Source of the DNA: JBBQZU01 sp038207425
Lineage (GTDB): Bacteria > Bacteroidota > Bacteroidia > Flavobacteriales_D > Cryomorphaceae
Direction: 5' to 3'
Assembly: GCA_038207425.1 (NCBI GenBank)
Contig: JBBQZU010000001.1
Location: 186,001-250,000 of the forward strand
Length of the DNA: 64,000 bases
The notes under the pieces are model-generated. The model saw only the letters and a list, made by a program, of their open reading frames with translations. It was not told the DNA's origin and did no database searches. The position numbers and the translations under genes are program-made. Shown here one piece after another: positions 9,754 through 18,561 of this stretch; position 1 is the stretch's first letter, and the number at the start of each line of letters is the position of its first letter.

Positions 9754-10557
9754 TTACAAAGTAATGCGCACATCGAAACCAGTATATTTTCTGATATTTA
9801 TTACCCTGCCTCCTTCAAAGATGAAGTATTGCCCCCGTATTCCTACAAGCTTCGAGTCAATATTAGGTTCATCTTCAAGTTTTATTGAATTTACGGTCTT
9901 TGGGTACTCAAGCACCGGGTAGGCAAATTGGTGCGTCTTTTCACCACTCGCAAGATATGATTGCATTGAAGCAGGTAAAAATGAACCTAGCTGCATAGCA
10001 AGCTGTTCCAGATTGGCTGTTCCTTGCACATCTGTGAGCATTTTGCGCCAATCGGTTTTATCAGAAATATATTGTTTTATCTCCAACTCGAACTCACCTG
10101 CAAGACGGCGATACGGCACAATAGCAAAAATAACGGCACGTCGCGCACCCTGATCCAGCCAACGGGCAGGTACATTTGTTTGCCTTGTGATTCCTACTTT
10201 TACTCCATCAGTCTGTGCAAGGTAAACACAGTGTGGTTGGTTGTGGTGCGATTGTTCCCACTCTACATCACGTCCTTTACCCAAATGAGCTTCACATAGT
10301 TCAGGTCTTATGATGCATGGAGCAGCCTCAGGTGCGGTGATATGGCAATCGAAGCAGAAGCCCTCACCATAAGTTTTTTTTATGGCCTTGTTGCAATTCA
10401 CGCAATTTATACCACCTGTCCAGTCCAGAATTATACGTTCGCCGACTGACTGACTTATTTCCTGAACTAATTCTGAATCAATATTTAACCAATAATGAAT
10501 TGAGCCATCATAGACAGCTTTGAGCTTGCGAAGGTGACCTTTGTATACTGAAGCCAT
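9754..10557 (-). CDS. DUF2797 protein with zinc-ribbon cysteines
   Basis: A conserved protein of unknown function, assigned to DUF2797. Two CxxC pairs (CVNCNK and CFDCH) plus two further cysteines suggest a zinc ribbon. The segment CVYLAQTDGVKVGITRQ...RWLDQGARRA resembles the core of GIY-YIG-type domains, with VYLA and VKVGIT in place of GIY and YIG, so a nucleic-acid role is possible but unproven. The chosen ATG at 10557 gives MASVYKGHL; an earlier start at 10584 would add nine hydrophobic residues and run into the space before the divergent GH3 gene. It converges on sppA with a 15-bp gap and no visible terminator. Confidence 0.8.
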   Translation of the reverse strand: MASVYKGHLRKLKAVYDGSIHYWLNIDSELVQEISQSVGERIILDWTGGINCVNCNKAIKKTYGEGFCFDCHITAPEAAPCIIRPELCEAHLGKGRDVEWEQSHHNQPHCVYLAQTDGVKVGITRQTNVPARWLDQGARRAVIFAIVPYRRLAGEFELEIKQYISDKTDWRKMLTDVQGTANLEQLAMQLGSFLPASMQSYLASGEKTHQFAYPVLEYPKTVNSIKLEDEPNIDSKLVGIRGQYFIFEGGRVINIRKYTGFDVRITL

Positions 10558-10619
10558 AAATATAGAGACCACCAACGTAGCCACTTTTTAGTAAATTGGT
10601 GCGAATTTCGGATTTTATT

Positions 10620-12143
10620 ATGGCACTGCACTCTGTTTTCTCTTGGTTTATGAAGAAGCGCTTTCACCAAATTGAGCTCTTTATGAAATATCCCAATGAG
10701 GTACAGTCAGAGGTATTCGATAAGCTTATTACTGATTGCGGCAAAACGGAAATCGGTGTGAAGTACGGTATTGAGGAAGGAATATCAGTAAGAGCATTTC
10801 GTGAACGCATGCCTTTGCATACATATGATGACCTGAAACCATATGTGGACAGGTTGAAGCGGGGTGAGCAGAATATTATCTGGCCGGGTACTGTGAACTG
10901 GTTTGCAAAATCATCAGGAACCACGAATGATCGCAGCAAGTTTATCCCCGTGAGTAAAGAAGCACTGGAAGATTGTCATTACAAAGCGGGTAAAGACCTT
11001 TTGGCCGTATTCAACCACAACCATCCGGATAACAATATATACAATGGTAAATCATTGGTACTCGGCGGTAGCAGTCAGATCAATGAGTTTAGAAAAGATT
11101 CTTACTACGGCGATTTGTCTGCTATTATCATCAATAACCTCCCTTTTTGGGTTGAATTCAGGAGGGTGCCTGAGCGGCAAATTGCCCTGATGGAAAAATG
11201 GGAAGACAAGATAGATGTGATGGCTAGGAGTGTGATGAACGAAGATGTAACGAACATTGCGGGAGTGCCTTCCTGGACCCTTGTTTTGCTGCGTAAGGTT
11301 CTTGAGTTTTCAGGAAAGAATAATATTTCAGAAGTATGGCCTAATCTTGAGTTGTATTTGCACGGGGGAGTGAATTTTGAACCCTACGAGAATCAGTTTG
11401 CTCAGCTAATTGACCTTCCGGCAATGCAGTATTACCAAACCTACAATGCGAGTGAAGGATTTTTTGGAATACAAGAAGGCAGCGGCGCTGATGATATGCT
11501 ACTTATGCTCGATTACGGAATATTCTACGAGTTCATAGAGATTGATCACAGTGAAGAAGAGCAACCCGATACAATTTTGCTGGAAGAAGTAAGGTGTGGC
11601 GTTCATTATGAAATGGTTATTACTACCAACGGAGGTCTATGGAGATACCGTTTAGGTGATACTGTTATGTTTACTTCTACATCGCCCTACAAAATCAGAG
11701 TAACCGGGCGAACCAAACATTTTATCAATGCCTTTGGAGAAGAACTGATTATTGATAATGCCGAGAAAGCCATTTCAGAAACCATGAAAGTGTGCAACTG
11801 CTCCATTGCTGATTATACTGCCGGCCCTGTTTATATGGGCCCGAGCAGTCATGGCGCTCATGAATGGCTTATTGAATTCCAGACCCAACCCGAGTCAATT
11901 GAACTTTTTACGAAAGTGCTGGACGGGGAACTGCGCAAACTCAATAGCGACTATGATGCGAAAAGAACAGGCAATTTAACCCTTGGCATGCCTGTTGTTA
12001 AGTCAATGCCCTCAAAAACTTTCTATAATTGGTTAAAAATAAAAGATAAACTTGGTGGGCAACACAAAATGCCAAGATTAAGCAATCATAGAAAGCTTAT
12101 AGAAGAGATACTTGAAATGACAAAAGAAGTTTTGGTAAAGTGA
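10620..12143 (+). CDS. GH3 auxin-responsive-promoter family protein
   Basis: A member of the ANL adenylating superfamily related to plant GH3 acyl-acid amido synthetases, which adenylate a carboxylic acid and join it to an amino acid. The ATP-binding motif SSGTTNDRSKFIPVS is at about 98-112, YNASEGFFGI near 275, and the conserved YRLGDTV near 343. The 507-aa length fits the bacterial members, whose substrates are not established. The ATG at 10620 is preferred over an upstream TTG at 10596. The stop overlaps the GTG start of the next gene, so the downstream secreted protein is probably made from the same transcript. Confidence 0.9.
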   Translation: MALHSVFSWFMKKRFHQIELFMKYPNEVQSEVFDKLITDCGKTEIGVKYGIEEGISVRAFRERMPLHTYDDLKPYVDRLKRGEQNIIWPGTVNWFAKSSGTTNDRSKFIPVSKEALEDCHYKAGKDLLAVFNHNHPDNNIYNGKSLVLGGSSQINEFRKDSYYGDLSAIIINNLPFWVEFRRVPERQIALMEKWEDKIDVMARSVMNEDVTNIAGVPSWTLVLLRKVLEFSGKNNISEVWPNLELYLHGGVNFEPYENQFAQLIDLPAMQYYQTYNASEGFFGIQEGSGADDMLLMLDYGIFYEFIEIDHSEEEQPDTILLEEVRCGVHYEMVITTNGGLWRYRLGDTVMFTSTSPYKIRVTGRTKHFINAFGEELIIDNAEKAISETMKVCNCSIADYTAGPVYMGPSSHGAHEWLIEFQTQPESIELFTKVLDGELRKLNSDYDAKRTGNLTLGMPVVKSMPSKTFYNWLKIKDKLGGQHKMPRLSNHRKLIEEILEMTKEVLVK

Positions 12144-12928
12144 AACAATTTATAGCCATCCTGCTTTTTCTTCAAACGTTGGTCCTTAGCGCGCAATGGG
12201 AAGAACTGTATAGAGTTCCGACTACCGCCAAAATAGTCGAAATGGATTTATTGCTCAATCTATATTCGTCAAAAGGTCCTGAATTGAGAAAATATGACTC
12301 AAAGGGAAACTTTCAATTTGAATACAGCGATAAGCAACTGGGCGCTATTTCTCAGATAGATGCAAGTTTCCCTCTCCGAATTTTGCTTACCTACCGAGAA
12401 TTGAATTACGTAGTAATGCTCGACAATACGCTCAGCGACAACCGGGGCACCATAAATCTCTTAAATCTCGGATTGGGTTTGGGCACAGTAGCGTGCTCTT
12501 CGGTGCAAAATCATTTTTGGTTTTATGATGCCATGACCTTTTCGCTCTCCCGGTACAGTGAGAATTTTAAAAAGATATTGGAAACGGGTAATTTGGCTCA
12601 GATACTGGGAGTAGAGCTTGATCCGGTATTTATGGCCGAGTTTGCAAATCGTTTGTATGTAAACAATCCAGAGTCGGGCATATTGGTATTCGATATTTTT
12701 GGCACTTACATCCGAAACATTGCAATTACAGGAATTAGTAAATTCCAGCTTTTTGAAAATGGTATAGCCTATTTTAAGGATGGAAAGATTTGTAAATATG
12801 ACTTTAGGCTCAATGAGATCAATGAAATTGAATTACCGGTGAAGGCAAACTTCGCACTGATTCAAAAAGACAGGGTTGCAATCCTTACTGACAGCGAGAT
12901 TTTGGTTTATCGCTACCTAGGTTCATAA
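12140..12928 (+). CDS. Secreted protein of unknown function coupled to GH3
   Basis: This begins at GTG 12140 and shares GTGA with the GH3 stop. The first 18 residues (MKQFIAILLFLQTLVLSA, then QW) form a clear signal peptide. The remaining roughly 240 residues are repeating short beta segments such as LRKYDSKGNFQFEY, MLDNTLSDNRGTI, VFDIFGTYIRNI and CKYDFRLNEINEI, which look like irregular beta-propeller blades. No catalytic motif or lipobox is seen. I infer a periplasmic or surface protein but cannot assign a role. Confidence 0.75.
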   Translation: MKQFIAILLFLQTLVLSAQWEELYRVPTTAKIVEMDLLLNLYSSKGPELRKYDSKGNFQFEYSDKQLGAISQIDASFPLRILLTYRELNYVVMLDNTLSDNRGTINLLNLGLGLGTVACSSVQNHFWFYDAMTFSLSRYSENFKKILETGNLAQILGVELDPVFMAEFANRLYVNNPESGILVFDIFGTYIRNIAITGISKFQLFENGIAYFKDGKICKYDFRLNEINEIELPVKANFALIQKDRVAILTDSEILVYRYLGS

Positions 12929-12934
12929 GCATCG

Positions 12935-12963
12935 TTGTAGATAGCCCAATATTCGTATTTTTG
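12935..12963 (+). promoter_or_regulatory. Bacteroidota-type promoter of the second dNK gene
   Basis: TTG (12935-12937), an 18-nt spacer and TATTTTTG (12956-12963) match the consensus. It ends 20 nt before the ATG, indicating that the kinase is expressed independently of the GH3 pair. Confidence 0.7.
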
Positions 12964-12983
12964 GCCTATAACTAAGATATACC

Positions 12984-13601
12984 ATGCATATAGCTGTAGC
13001 CGGCAATATAGGTTCCGGAAAAACCACCCTTACTGAGCTTTTAGGAAAGCACTATAAGTGGGAATGCCATTACGAAGACGTAGATGAAAATCCCTACCTC
13101 CTGGATTTCTACAATGATATGCAGCGGTGGTCATTTAATTTGCAGATATACTTCTTGAATAGCCGTTTTAATCAGATTTCAGAAATCAGAGAAAAGAAGC
13201 GAAACGTTGTGCAGGACAGAACGATCTATGAAGATGCCTACATATTTGCCCCCAACTTGCACAGCATGGGCCTTATGACCACCCGTGATTTTGAGAACTA
13301 TTTCTCCTTATTCAATTCAATGGATAAGTATGTGGCACCTCCTGATTTGCTTATCTACCTGCGCGCTACGGTACCTGCGCTGGTTAACAATATTCAAAAA
13401 CGGGGCAGAGAGTACGAGGAAGCCATAAGGCTCGACTACTTGAAGCGACTCAATGAACGCTACGAAGCCTGGATTTCAACCTATGACAAGGGGAAGCTTC
13501 TTGTAGTGGATATTGACAACAACGCTTTTCATGAAAATCCAGAAGACCTGGGAATAATTATAAATGCCATCGATGCTGAAATAAACGGGCTTTTTGATTA
13601 A
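12984..13601 (+). CDS. Deoxynucleoside kinase, paralogue 2
   Basis: A salvage kinase of the dNK family. P-loop GNIGSGKTT is at 7-15, the canonical QDRTIYED motif at 77-84 (D78, R79, E83), and the LID-like QKRGREYEEA at about 138-147. Length is 205 aa. Unlike paralogue 1 at 6694, it keeps the DR motif that binds the substrate phosphate region. The two kinases probably differ in substrate preference, for example deoxyadenosine versus deoxyguanosine or deoxycytidine. It has its own promoter and shares a bidirectional terminator with the converging pyrophosphatase gene. Confidence 0.9.
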   Translation: MHIAVAGNIGSGKTTLTELLGKHYKWECHYEDVDENPYLLDFYNDMQRWSFNLQIYFLNSRFNQISEIREKKRNVVQDRTIYEDAYIFAPNLHSMGLMTTRDFENYFSLFNSMDKYVAPPDLLIYLRATVPALVNNIQKRGREYEEAIRLDYLKRLNERYEAWISTYDKGKLLVVDIDNNAFHENPEDLGIIINAIDAEINGLFD

Positions 13602-13620
13602 AGCCTTTCGGCGAAAGCAA

Positions 13621-13657
13621 AAAAAAGCCATCACTTCAATAAGGTGATGGCTTTTTT
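13621..13657. terminator. Bidirectional terminator between dNK and pyrophosphatase genes
   Basis: The arms AAAAAAGCCATCAC and GTGATGGCTTTTTT are perfect 14-bp complements around a 9-nt loop. Poly-A and poly-T flanks allow it to work on both strands for the two convergent genes. Confidence 0.9.
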
Positions 13658-13672
13658 ATTGAATTCAAAGAG

Positions 13673-16405
13673 TTACTGAATGTCCATGATGACTTTGAAA
13701 CCTACTTTTACATCGTCATAAATCATTTTGTCGCCCAGGTTATCAAAGAATTTTCCAGAACCGTAGCGCACATCGAATTCTGCACGATCGAATACAAGCG
13801 ATCCTGAAATTGAATAGTTGTTGCCATCAAAGGCAATGGTATACTTGCCTTCTACCGGTTTTTCAATTTCCTTAACCTTAAGTGTGCCTTTGAAATTATA
13901 CTCCATGCCATTGGCAGTGGCCTCTGTGATGTAAATGATTGAAGCCGGGAATTTGGCAACATCAAAAAAGTCTTCACTTTTCAGATGGGTCAGTAGTTTT
14001 TGATTCGTTTCCTTGTCGGTGAGGTCATCTACAGTTATTGAATTCATATCGAACCCTATCTTGCCGTAAGTCATCCTGTTGTTTTCAATTCCAAATTCGC
14101 CTTCACCATAAAAGGAACCGTAGTGCTGACCCGTAACTTTTCTTGCCGCCCAAGAGAAAGCAGCATTTTGATTGTTGATCATAAATACGCCTGATACAGG
14201 CATTGTGCTGGCCTTCAATATTCCTTCATCTATTACTTGTTCACCTTTCGTTACAGGGGCAAATTCATCAACAGGCTTCAGGCCATGAGCAGGATTTTCA
14301 GCAATGTGTGGAGCAATTACCAATGCTACGATTGATGTAAGCTTGATAAGAATATTCATTGAAGGTCCTGATGTATCTTTGAATGGGTCGCCTACCGTAT
14401 CGCCGGTTACTGAGGCCTTGTGTGCATCAGAGCCTTTGTACTCCATTTTGCCATTTATTTCTACTCCTTTTTCAAATGATTTTTTGGCATTGTCCCAAGC
14501 GCCACCTGCATTGTTTTGGAAAATACCCATAAGCACACCCGACACAGTAATACCTGCTAGCACACCGCCTAATACTTCTGGGCCAAATGCAAAACCTGTA
14601 ATGACGGGCACCAACAAAGCAATAGCGCCAGGGAGCATCATTTCGCGAATGGAAGCCTTGGTTGATATCTCCACGCATTTTTCATACTCAGGCTTGGCCT
14701 TGTATTCCATAATACCCGGAATTTCTCTGAACTGTCTGCGCACTTCCTGCACCATATCCATTGCAGCCCTTCCTACGGCCGCGATGGCAAGCGATGAGAA
14801 TATATACGGAATCATACCTCCAACAAAAAGACCTGAAAGAACAGGGGCTTTGTAGATATCGATACTATCGATACCTGCCACACCAACAAAAGCTGCGAAA
14901 AGTGCAAGTGCGGTAAGTGCAGCAGAAGCGATGGCAAAGCCTTTGCCAGCAGCAGCAGTTGTATTACCAACCGCATCAAGATTATCGGTACGTTCGCGAA
15001 CTTCTTTAGGCAAGCCGCTCATTTCAGCAATTCCACCGGCATTATCAGCAATAGGGCCGAAAGCATCAATTGCCAACTGCATAGCAGTAGTGGCCATCAT
15101 ACCAGCCGCAGCTATTGCTACGCCGTAAAGTCCGGCAAAAAAGAATGACATATAAATACCGGCAGCAAGCACCAAAATGGGAAGTACCGTAGATTCCATA
15201 CCAACTGCAAGTCCGCCGATGATGTTGGTAGCATGCCCCGTTGATGATCTGTTAATAATAGAGTTTACAGGTCTTCTGCCCATGGCGGTATAGTATTCGG
15301 TAATGACGCTCATCAAAGCGCCAACTATAGAACCTACTACGATTGCGTAGAATACATCCATATTGCTGAATGCCACACCGCGTATAATTAACGCTTCAGG
15401 AAGCATGAATTGTACAATGAAAAAAGATGCAATCACGGTGAAAATAATAGATGACCAATTGCCCATATTCAAAGCTTGCTGGACACTTGAAGTTTCAGAC
15501 TTGATTTTCACGAAAGTGGCGCCTACTATTGAAAACAAGAGGCCTACACCGGCGATTACCATAGGCAGGAGTATTGGGCCAAGGCCACCAAAGTTATCAT
15601 CAGAAATTATTTCCTGGCCGAGCACCATTGTGGCAAGAATCGTAGCTACGTATGAACCGAATAAATCAGCGCCCATACCTGCCACGTCGCCTACGTTGTC
15701 GCCTACGTTATCGGCAATAGTTGCAGGATTTCTAACATCGTCTTCGGGTATTCCGGCTTCAACTTTACCCACAAGGTCTGCGCCTACATCGGCAGCTTTG
15801 GTATAGATACCTCCGCCTACACGGGCAAAGAGTGCTATGGATTCAGCACCTAAGGAGAAGCCAGCAAGCACTTCGATGGCAGTTCGCATTTCCCTGCCGG
15901 TTGCAAGGGCACCTTCAGGAACAAACATAGCCATCAAAACGATAAAAAGGCTACCCATACCAAGCACTGCCAAGCCTGCCACTCCAAGACCCATAACGGT
16001 ACCGCCTGTGAACGAAACTTTAAGTGCTTTTGCAAGGCTTGAGCGCGCGGCCTGTGTAGTACGTACATTGGCCTTCGTGGCGATTTTCATACCGAAATAG
16101 CCGGCAAGCGCGCTCAATACTGCCCCAAATATAAATGCTAGTGCAATAACAGGGTGCGAATCTGGTACAAGTGTACCTGCATATCCCAACAGCAGAGCTG
16201 CAATTACAGCGAAGTAAGTCAGAACTTTCCATTCGGCCCTGAGAAATGCCATCGATCCGGCGGCAATATAGCCTGAGAGCTCAATCATATTTGCATCGCC
16301 TGCATCTTGCTTCGTAACCCAGGCTGATTTGATGGCCATGAAAATAAGGCCGATGATACCCATGGCTGGAATGAAATATACCAAGTTGTTGTACAAGAAA
16401 TCCAT
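13673..16405 (-). CDS. hppA: Membrane-bound pyrophosphatase fused to a C-terminal YceI domain
   Basis: Residues 1 to about 700 are an ion-pumping inorganic pyrophosphatase with many membrane helices and the signature segments [11 protein letters not shown] and DNVGDNVGD. These enzymes couple PPi hydrolysis to Na+ and/or H+ export. [10 protein letters not shown] has Ala at the position where K+-independent enzymes carry Lys, so the K+-dependent class is expected. Residues of about 727-910 ([11 protein letters not shown] to VIMDIQ) read as a complete YceI-type lipocalin-like domain, a family that binds polyisoprenoids. This fusion is unusual. Known pyrophosphatases have 16 helices with both ends outside the cytoplasm, so the extra domain should be periplasmic. 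The start at 16405 is chosen because the only good promoter lies just upstream. Confidence 0.92.
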   Translation of the reverse strand: MDFLYNNLVYFIPAMGIIGLIFMAIKSAWVTKQDAGDANMIELSGYIAAGSMAFLRAEWKVLTYFAVIAALLLGYAGTLVPDSHPVIALAFIFGAVLSALAGYFGMKIATKANVRTTQAARSSLAKALKVSFTGGTVMGLGVAGLAVLGMGSLFIVLMAMFVPEGALATGREMRTAIEVLAGFSLGAESIALFARVGGGIYTKAADVGADLVGKVEAGIPEDDVRNPATIADNVGDNVGDVAGMGADLFGSYVATILATMVLGQEIISDDNFGGLGPILLPMVIAGVGLLFSIVGATFVKIKSETSSVQQALNMGNWSSIIFTVIASFFIVQFMLPEALIIRGVAFSNMDVFYAIVVGSIVGALMSVITEYYTAMGRRPVNSIINRSSTGHATNIIGGLAVGMESTVLPILVLAAGIYMSFFFAGLYGVAIAAAGMMATTAMQLAIDAFGPIADNAGGIAEMSGLPKEVRERTDNLDAVGNTTAAAGKGFAIASAALTALALFAAFVGVAGIDSIDIYKAPVLSGLFVGGMIPYIFSSLAIAAVGRAAMDMVQEVRRQFREIPGIMEYKAKPEYEKCVEISTKASIREMMLPGAIALLVPVITGFAFGPEVLGGVLAGITVSGVLMGIFQNNAGGAWDNAKKSFEKGVEINGKMEYKGSDAHKASVTGDTVGDPFKDTSGPSMNILIKLTSIVALVIAPHIAENPAHGLKPVDEFAPVTKGEQVIDEGILKASTMPVSGVFMINNQNAAFSWAARKVTGQHYGSFYGEGEFGIENNRMTYGKIGFDMNSITVDDLTDKETNQKLLTHLKSEDFFDVAKFPASIIYITEATANGMEYNFKGTLKVKEIEKPVEGKYTIAFDGNNYSISGSLVFDRAEFDVRYGSGKFFDNLGDKMIYDDVKVGFKVIMDIQ

Positions 16406-16450
16406 GATTACTTTGTTTTTAGTAGCTAAATAGTCGCTGTTTTGGGAGCG

Positions 16451-16481
16451 CAAAAATAGGTATTGACGGTATACTGTGCAA
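16451..16481 (-). promoter_or_regulatory. Bacteroidota-type promoter of hppA-yceI
   Basis: Minus-strand TTG (16479-16481), a 20-nt spacer and TATTTTTG (16451-16458) match the consensus. It lies inside the open frame upstream of ATG 16405 and excludes the longer N-terminus starting at 16570. Confidence 0.75.
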
Positions 16482-16530
16482 ATAAGTAGGTAAGAATGTA
16501 AGTGCCTGAAATACAATTTATAGTAAATAA

Positions 16531-16557
16531 AAAAGGAGAGTGATATACTCTCCTTTT
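16531..16557 (-). terminator. Terminator after pdhB
   Basis: AAAAGGAGAG and CTCTCCTTTT pair around a 7-nt loop, followed on the minus strand by a T-rich run. It separates pdhB from the hppA promoter. Confidence 0.8.
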
Positions 16558-16579
16558 CAATATTAAGCATTCATTTTGA

Positions 16580-17563
16580 TCACTTTTCAACGTAAAGCGA
16601 CTCTTTCACTGCGCGTACGGTGCGTTCTACATTGGGCAGAGACTCTTCTATAAGCGGAATGGCAAATGCTAAAGGAGTATCAGCCATCATAACCCTTCGC
16701 ACAGGTGCGTCGAGATAATCAAAGGCTCTGAGTTGCACTCTGTGTGATATTTCGGCAGCTATGGAAGCCACCGGCCAGCCTTCTTCAACGATCACAAGGC
16801 GATTGGTTTTTTTCACACTGTTTACTATGGTGTCAATGTCTAGCGGACGAATAGTTCTAAGATCTATAACTTCCGCACTAATTCCATCCTTCTCAAGAAC
16901 TTCAGCAGCTTCGAATACCACCTTCATAATTTTCCCGAAGGATACGATCGTAACATCAGTTCCTTTGCGTCTTACGTCAGCAACACCTATCGGAATGATG
17001 TATTCTCCATCAGGCACTTCACCTTTGTCGCCGTACATTTTTTCTGATTCCATTACCAATACCGGATCGTTATCGCGAATAGCTGCTTTCAGCAAGCCTT
17101 TTGCATCATATGGATTCGAAGGAGTAACAATTTTCAGCCCTGGCACATTTGCATAAAATGCTTCAAAACTCTGAGAGTGCGTTGCGGCAAGTTGACCGGC
17201 CGGACCATTTGGGCCTCTGAATACTATGGGTACACCAAATTGGCCTCCACTCATCTGTAGCATTTTTGCAGCACAATTTATTATCTGGTCTGCTGCAAGT
17301 ACAGCAAAGTTCCAAGTCATATACTCAACTATCGGGCGTAAGCCATTCATAGCTGCACCAACAGCAATTCCAGAAAAACCAAGTTCGGCAATAGGCGTGT
17401 CGATTACCCTTCTCGGCCCAAACTCATCGAGCATTCCTTTGCTGGCCTTATATGCGCCGTTATACTCAGCCACTTCTTCGCCCATTAGAAATACGCGATC
17501 ATCTCTTCTCATCTCCTCGCTCATGGCTTCGCATATCGCCTCTCGAAATTGAATAACTCTCAT
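16580..17563 (-). CDS. pdhB: Pyruvate dehydrogenase E1 component, beta subunit
   Basis: This is the beta half of the heterotetrameric thiamine-diphosphate-dependent E1, which decarboxylates pyruvate and feeds acetyl groups to E2. The 327 aa match the family length. MGEEVAEYNGAYKASKGMLDEFG, DTPIAELGFSGIAVGAAM and the C-terminal transketolase-like part with EEGWPVASIAAEI are typical. The 2-oxoisovalerate enzyme is the closest alternative. The alpha subunit and E2 are not in the window, so the complex is encoded at separate loci. Minus-strand TATTTTTG at 17586-17593 is its -7 element. Confidence 0.92.
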   Translation of the reverse strand: MRVIQFREAICEAMSEEMRRDDRVFLMGEEVAEYNGAYKASKGMLDEFGPRRVIDTPIAELGFSGIAVGAAMNGLRPIVEYMTWNFAVLAADQIINCAAKMLQMSGGQFGVPIVFRGPNGPAGQLAATHSQSFEAFYANVPGLKIVTPSNPYDAKGLLKAAIRDNDPVLVMESEKMYGDKGEVPDGEYIIPIGVADVRRKGTDVTIVSFGKIMKVVFEAAEVLEKDGISAEVIDLRTIRPLDIDTIVNSVKKTNRLVIVEEGWPVASIAAEISHRVQLRAFDYLDAPVRRVMMADTPLAFAIPLIEESLPNVERTVRAVKESLYVEK

Positions 17564-17585
17564 AGTTGTCTAAAATAATGAGCCG

Positions 17586-17593
17586 CAAAAATA
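17586..17593 (-). promoter_or_regulatory. -7 element (TATTTTTG) of pdhB
   Basis: An exact TAnnTTTG on the minus strand, 22 nt upstream of the ATG. The nearest TTG is too distant (about 24 nt) to be a good -33 element. Confidence 0.55.
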
Positions 17594-17767
17594 GAAATAA
17601 TCTTCCTTCATACCTTTCAATTCTCAATCTACCTGATTCGGCTTTTGGGCAAGGTCGCTCGGATGCCGATGTGCGTAAGTTTTAGAACTTTTGATTTCAT
17701 TTTTTTGTTATGCGTGCATACTTTGGCATTCTATTTAAACATGCCATGCCTTTTTTACAATAAAATG

Positions 17768-17775
17768 TACATTTG
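17768..17775 (+). promoter_or_regulatory. -7 element (TACATTTG) of etfBA
   Basis: An exact TAnnTTTG 27 nt upstream of the etfB ATG at 17803. It supports this start over an in-frame codon at 17773, which would fall within the promoter. Confidence 0.6.
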
Positions 17776-17802
17776 GCAAAGACATACCTTAAGAAACTAC
17801 CT

Positions 17803-18543
17803 ATGAAAATTCTTGTTTGCATAAGTAAAGCGCCTGATACAACATCGAAGATCAGTTTCACAGATGGAGATACCCGCTTTAATGAAGACAAAGTTCAGTT
17901 TATTGTAAATCCATATGATGAGTGGTACGCTTTAGTGCGGGCCCTTGAGCTGAAAGAAGCGCAGGGAGGTTCCGTAACGATCGTATCTGTGGGAGGTAAC
18001 GACCTTGATCCCATTATGCGCAAAGCACTTGCAATAGGTGCAGATGACGGTGCCCGGATTAATTTGAATGCCACTGATGCATTTCAGACTGCAGCAGAAA
18101 TTGCTGCGTATGCAAAAGATAAAGGGTTCGACTTGATACTTACCGGCAAAGAAACCATTGATTATAATGGATCGCAGGTAGCAGGTATGATTGCTGAGAT
18201 TCTGAGTTTACCTTACGTTTCGGTCGCGTCAAAGCTTGATGTATCTGGCAGCCTAGCAACTATAGAGAGAGATATAACAGGTGGCACAGAGGTACTCGAA
18301 TGCGCCTTGCCAGTTGTAATAAGCTGCGCAAAAGGAATGGCCGAACAGCGCATACCTAATATGCGTGGTATTATGGCTGCCCGAACTAAACCTCTTCAGG
18401 TCATTGAACCATCGGGCGCGCAAGCGCTTACCAAAGTTGTGAAGTATCAGCTTCCGGCTGAAAAAGGTGCAGTGAAGATTATTGCCGGCGACCAAATGGA
18501 TGAGCTCGTAAATCTGCTCCACACCGAAGCAAAAGTTATTTAA
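17803..18543 (+). CDS. etfB: Electron transfer flavoprotein, beta subunit
   Basis: The small ETF subunit binds AMP and, with EtfA, carries electrons from acyl-CoA and related dehydrogenases to the quinone pool through ETF:quinone oxidoreductase. At 247 aa it has the N-terminal MKILVCISKAPDT, the NPYDEWYALVRALELKE segment, and the AMP-loop region LTGKETIDYNGSQVAGMIAE, followed by PNMRGIMAARTKPL near the C-terminus. It is 18 bp from etfA on the same strand, which gives the standard etfBA operon. No acyl-CoA dehydrogenase gene is adjacent. Confidence 0.96.
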   Translation: MKILVCISKAPDTTSKISFTDGDTRFNEDKVQFIVNPYDEWYALVRALELKEAQGGSVTIVSVGGNDLDPIMRKALAIGADDGARINLNATDAFQTAAEIAAYAKDKGFDLILTGKETIDYNGSQVAGMIAEILSLPYVSVASKLDVSGSLATIERDITGGTEVLECALPVVISCAKGMAEQRIPNMRGIMAARTKPLQVIEPSGAQALTKVVKYQLPAEKGAVKIIAGDQMDELVNLLHTEAKVI

Positions 18544-18561
18544 TTTTAAAGCATTGTAATT

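Noticed and set aside
14304..16100. Several long plus-strand frames opposite hppA
   Set aside because: They mirror the pyrophosphatase in the other strand, contain low-complexity Ala/Pro-rich translations and lack promoter or family features. They result from the biased codons of a membrane protein.
16406..16570. Extended N-terminus of the pyrophosphatase from 16570
   Set aside because: It would pass through a consensus promoter and the pdhB terminator region and gives a non-homologous N-terminus. ATG 16405 matches the family.
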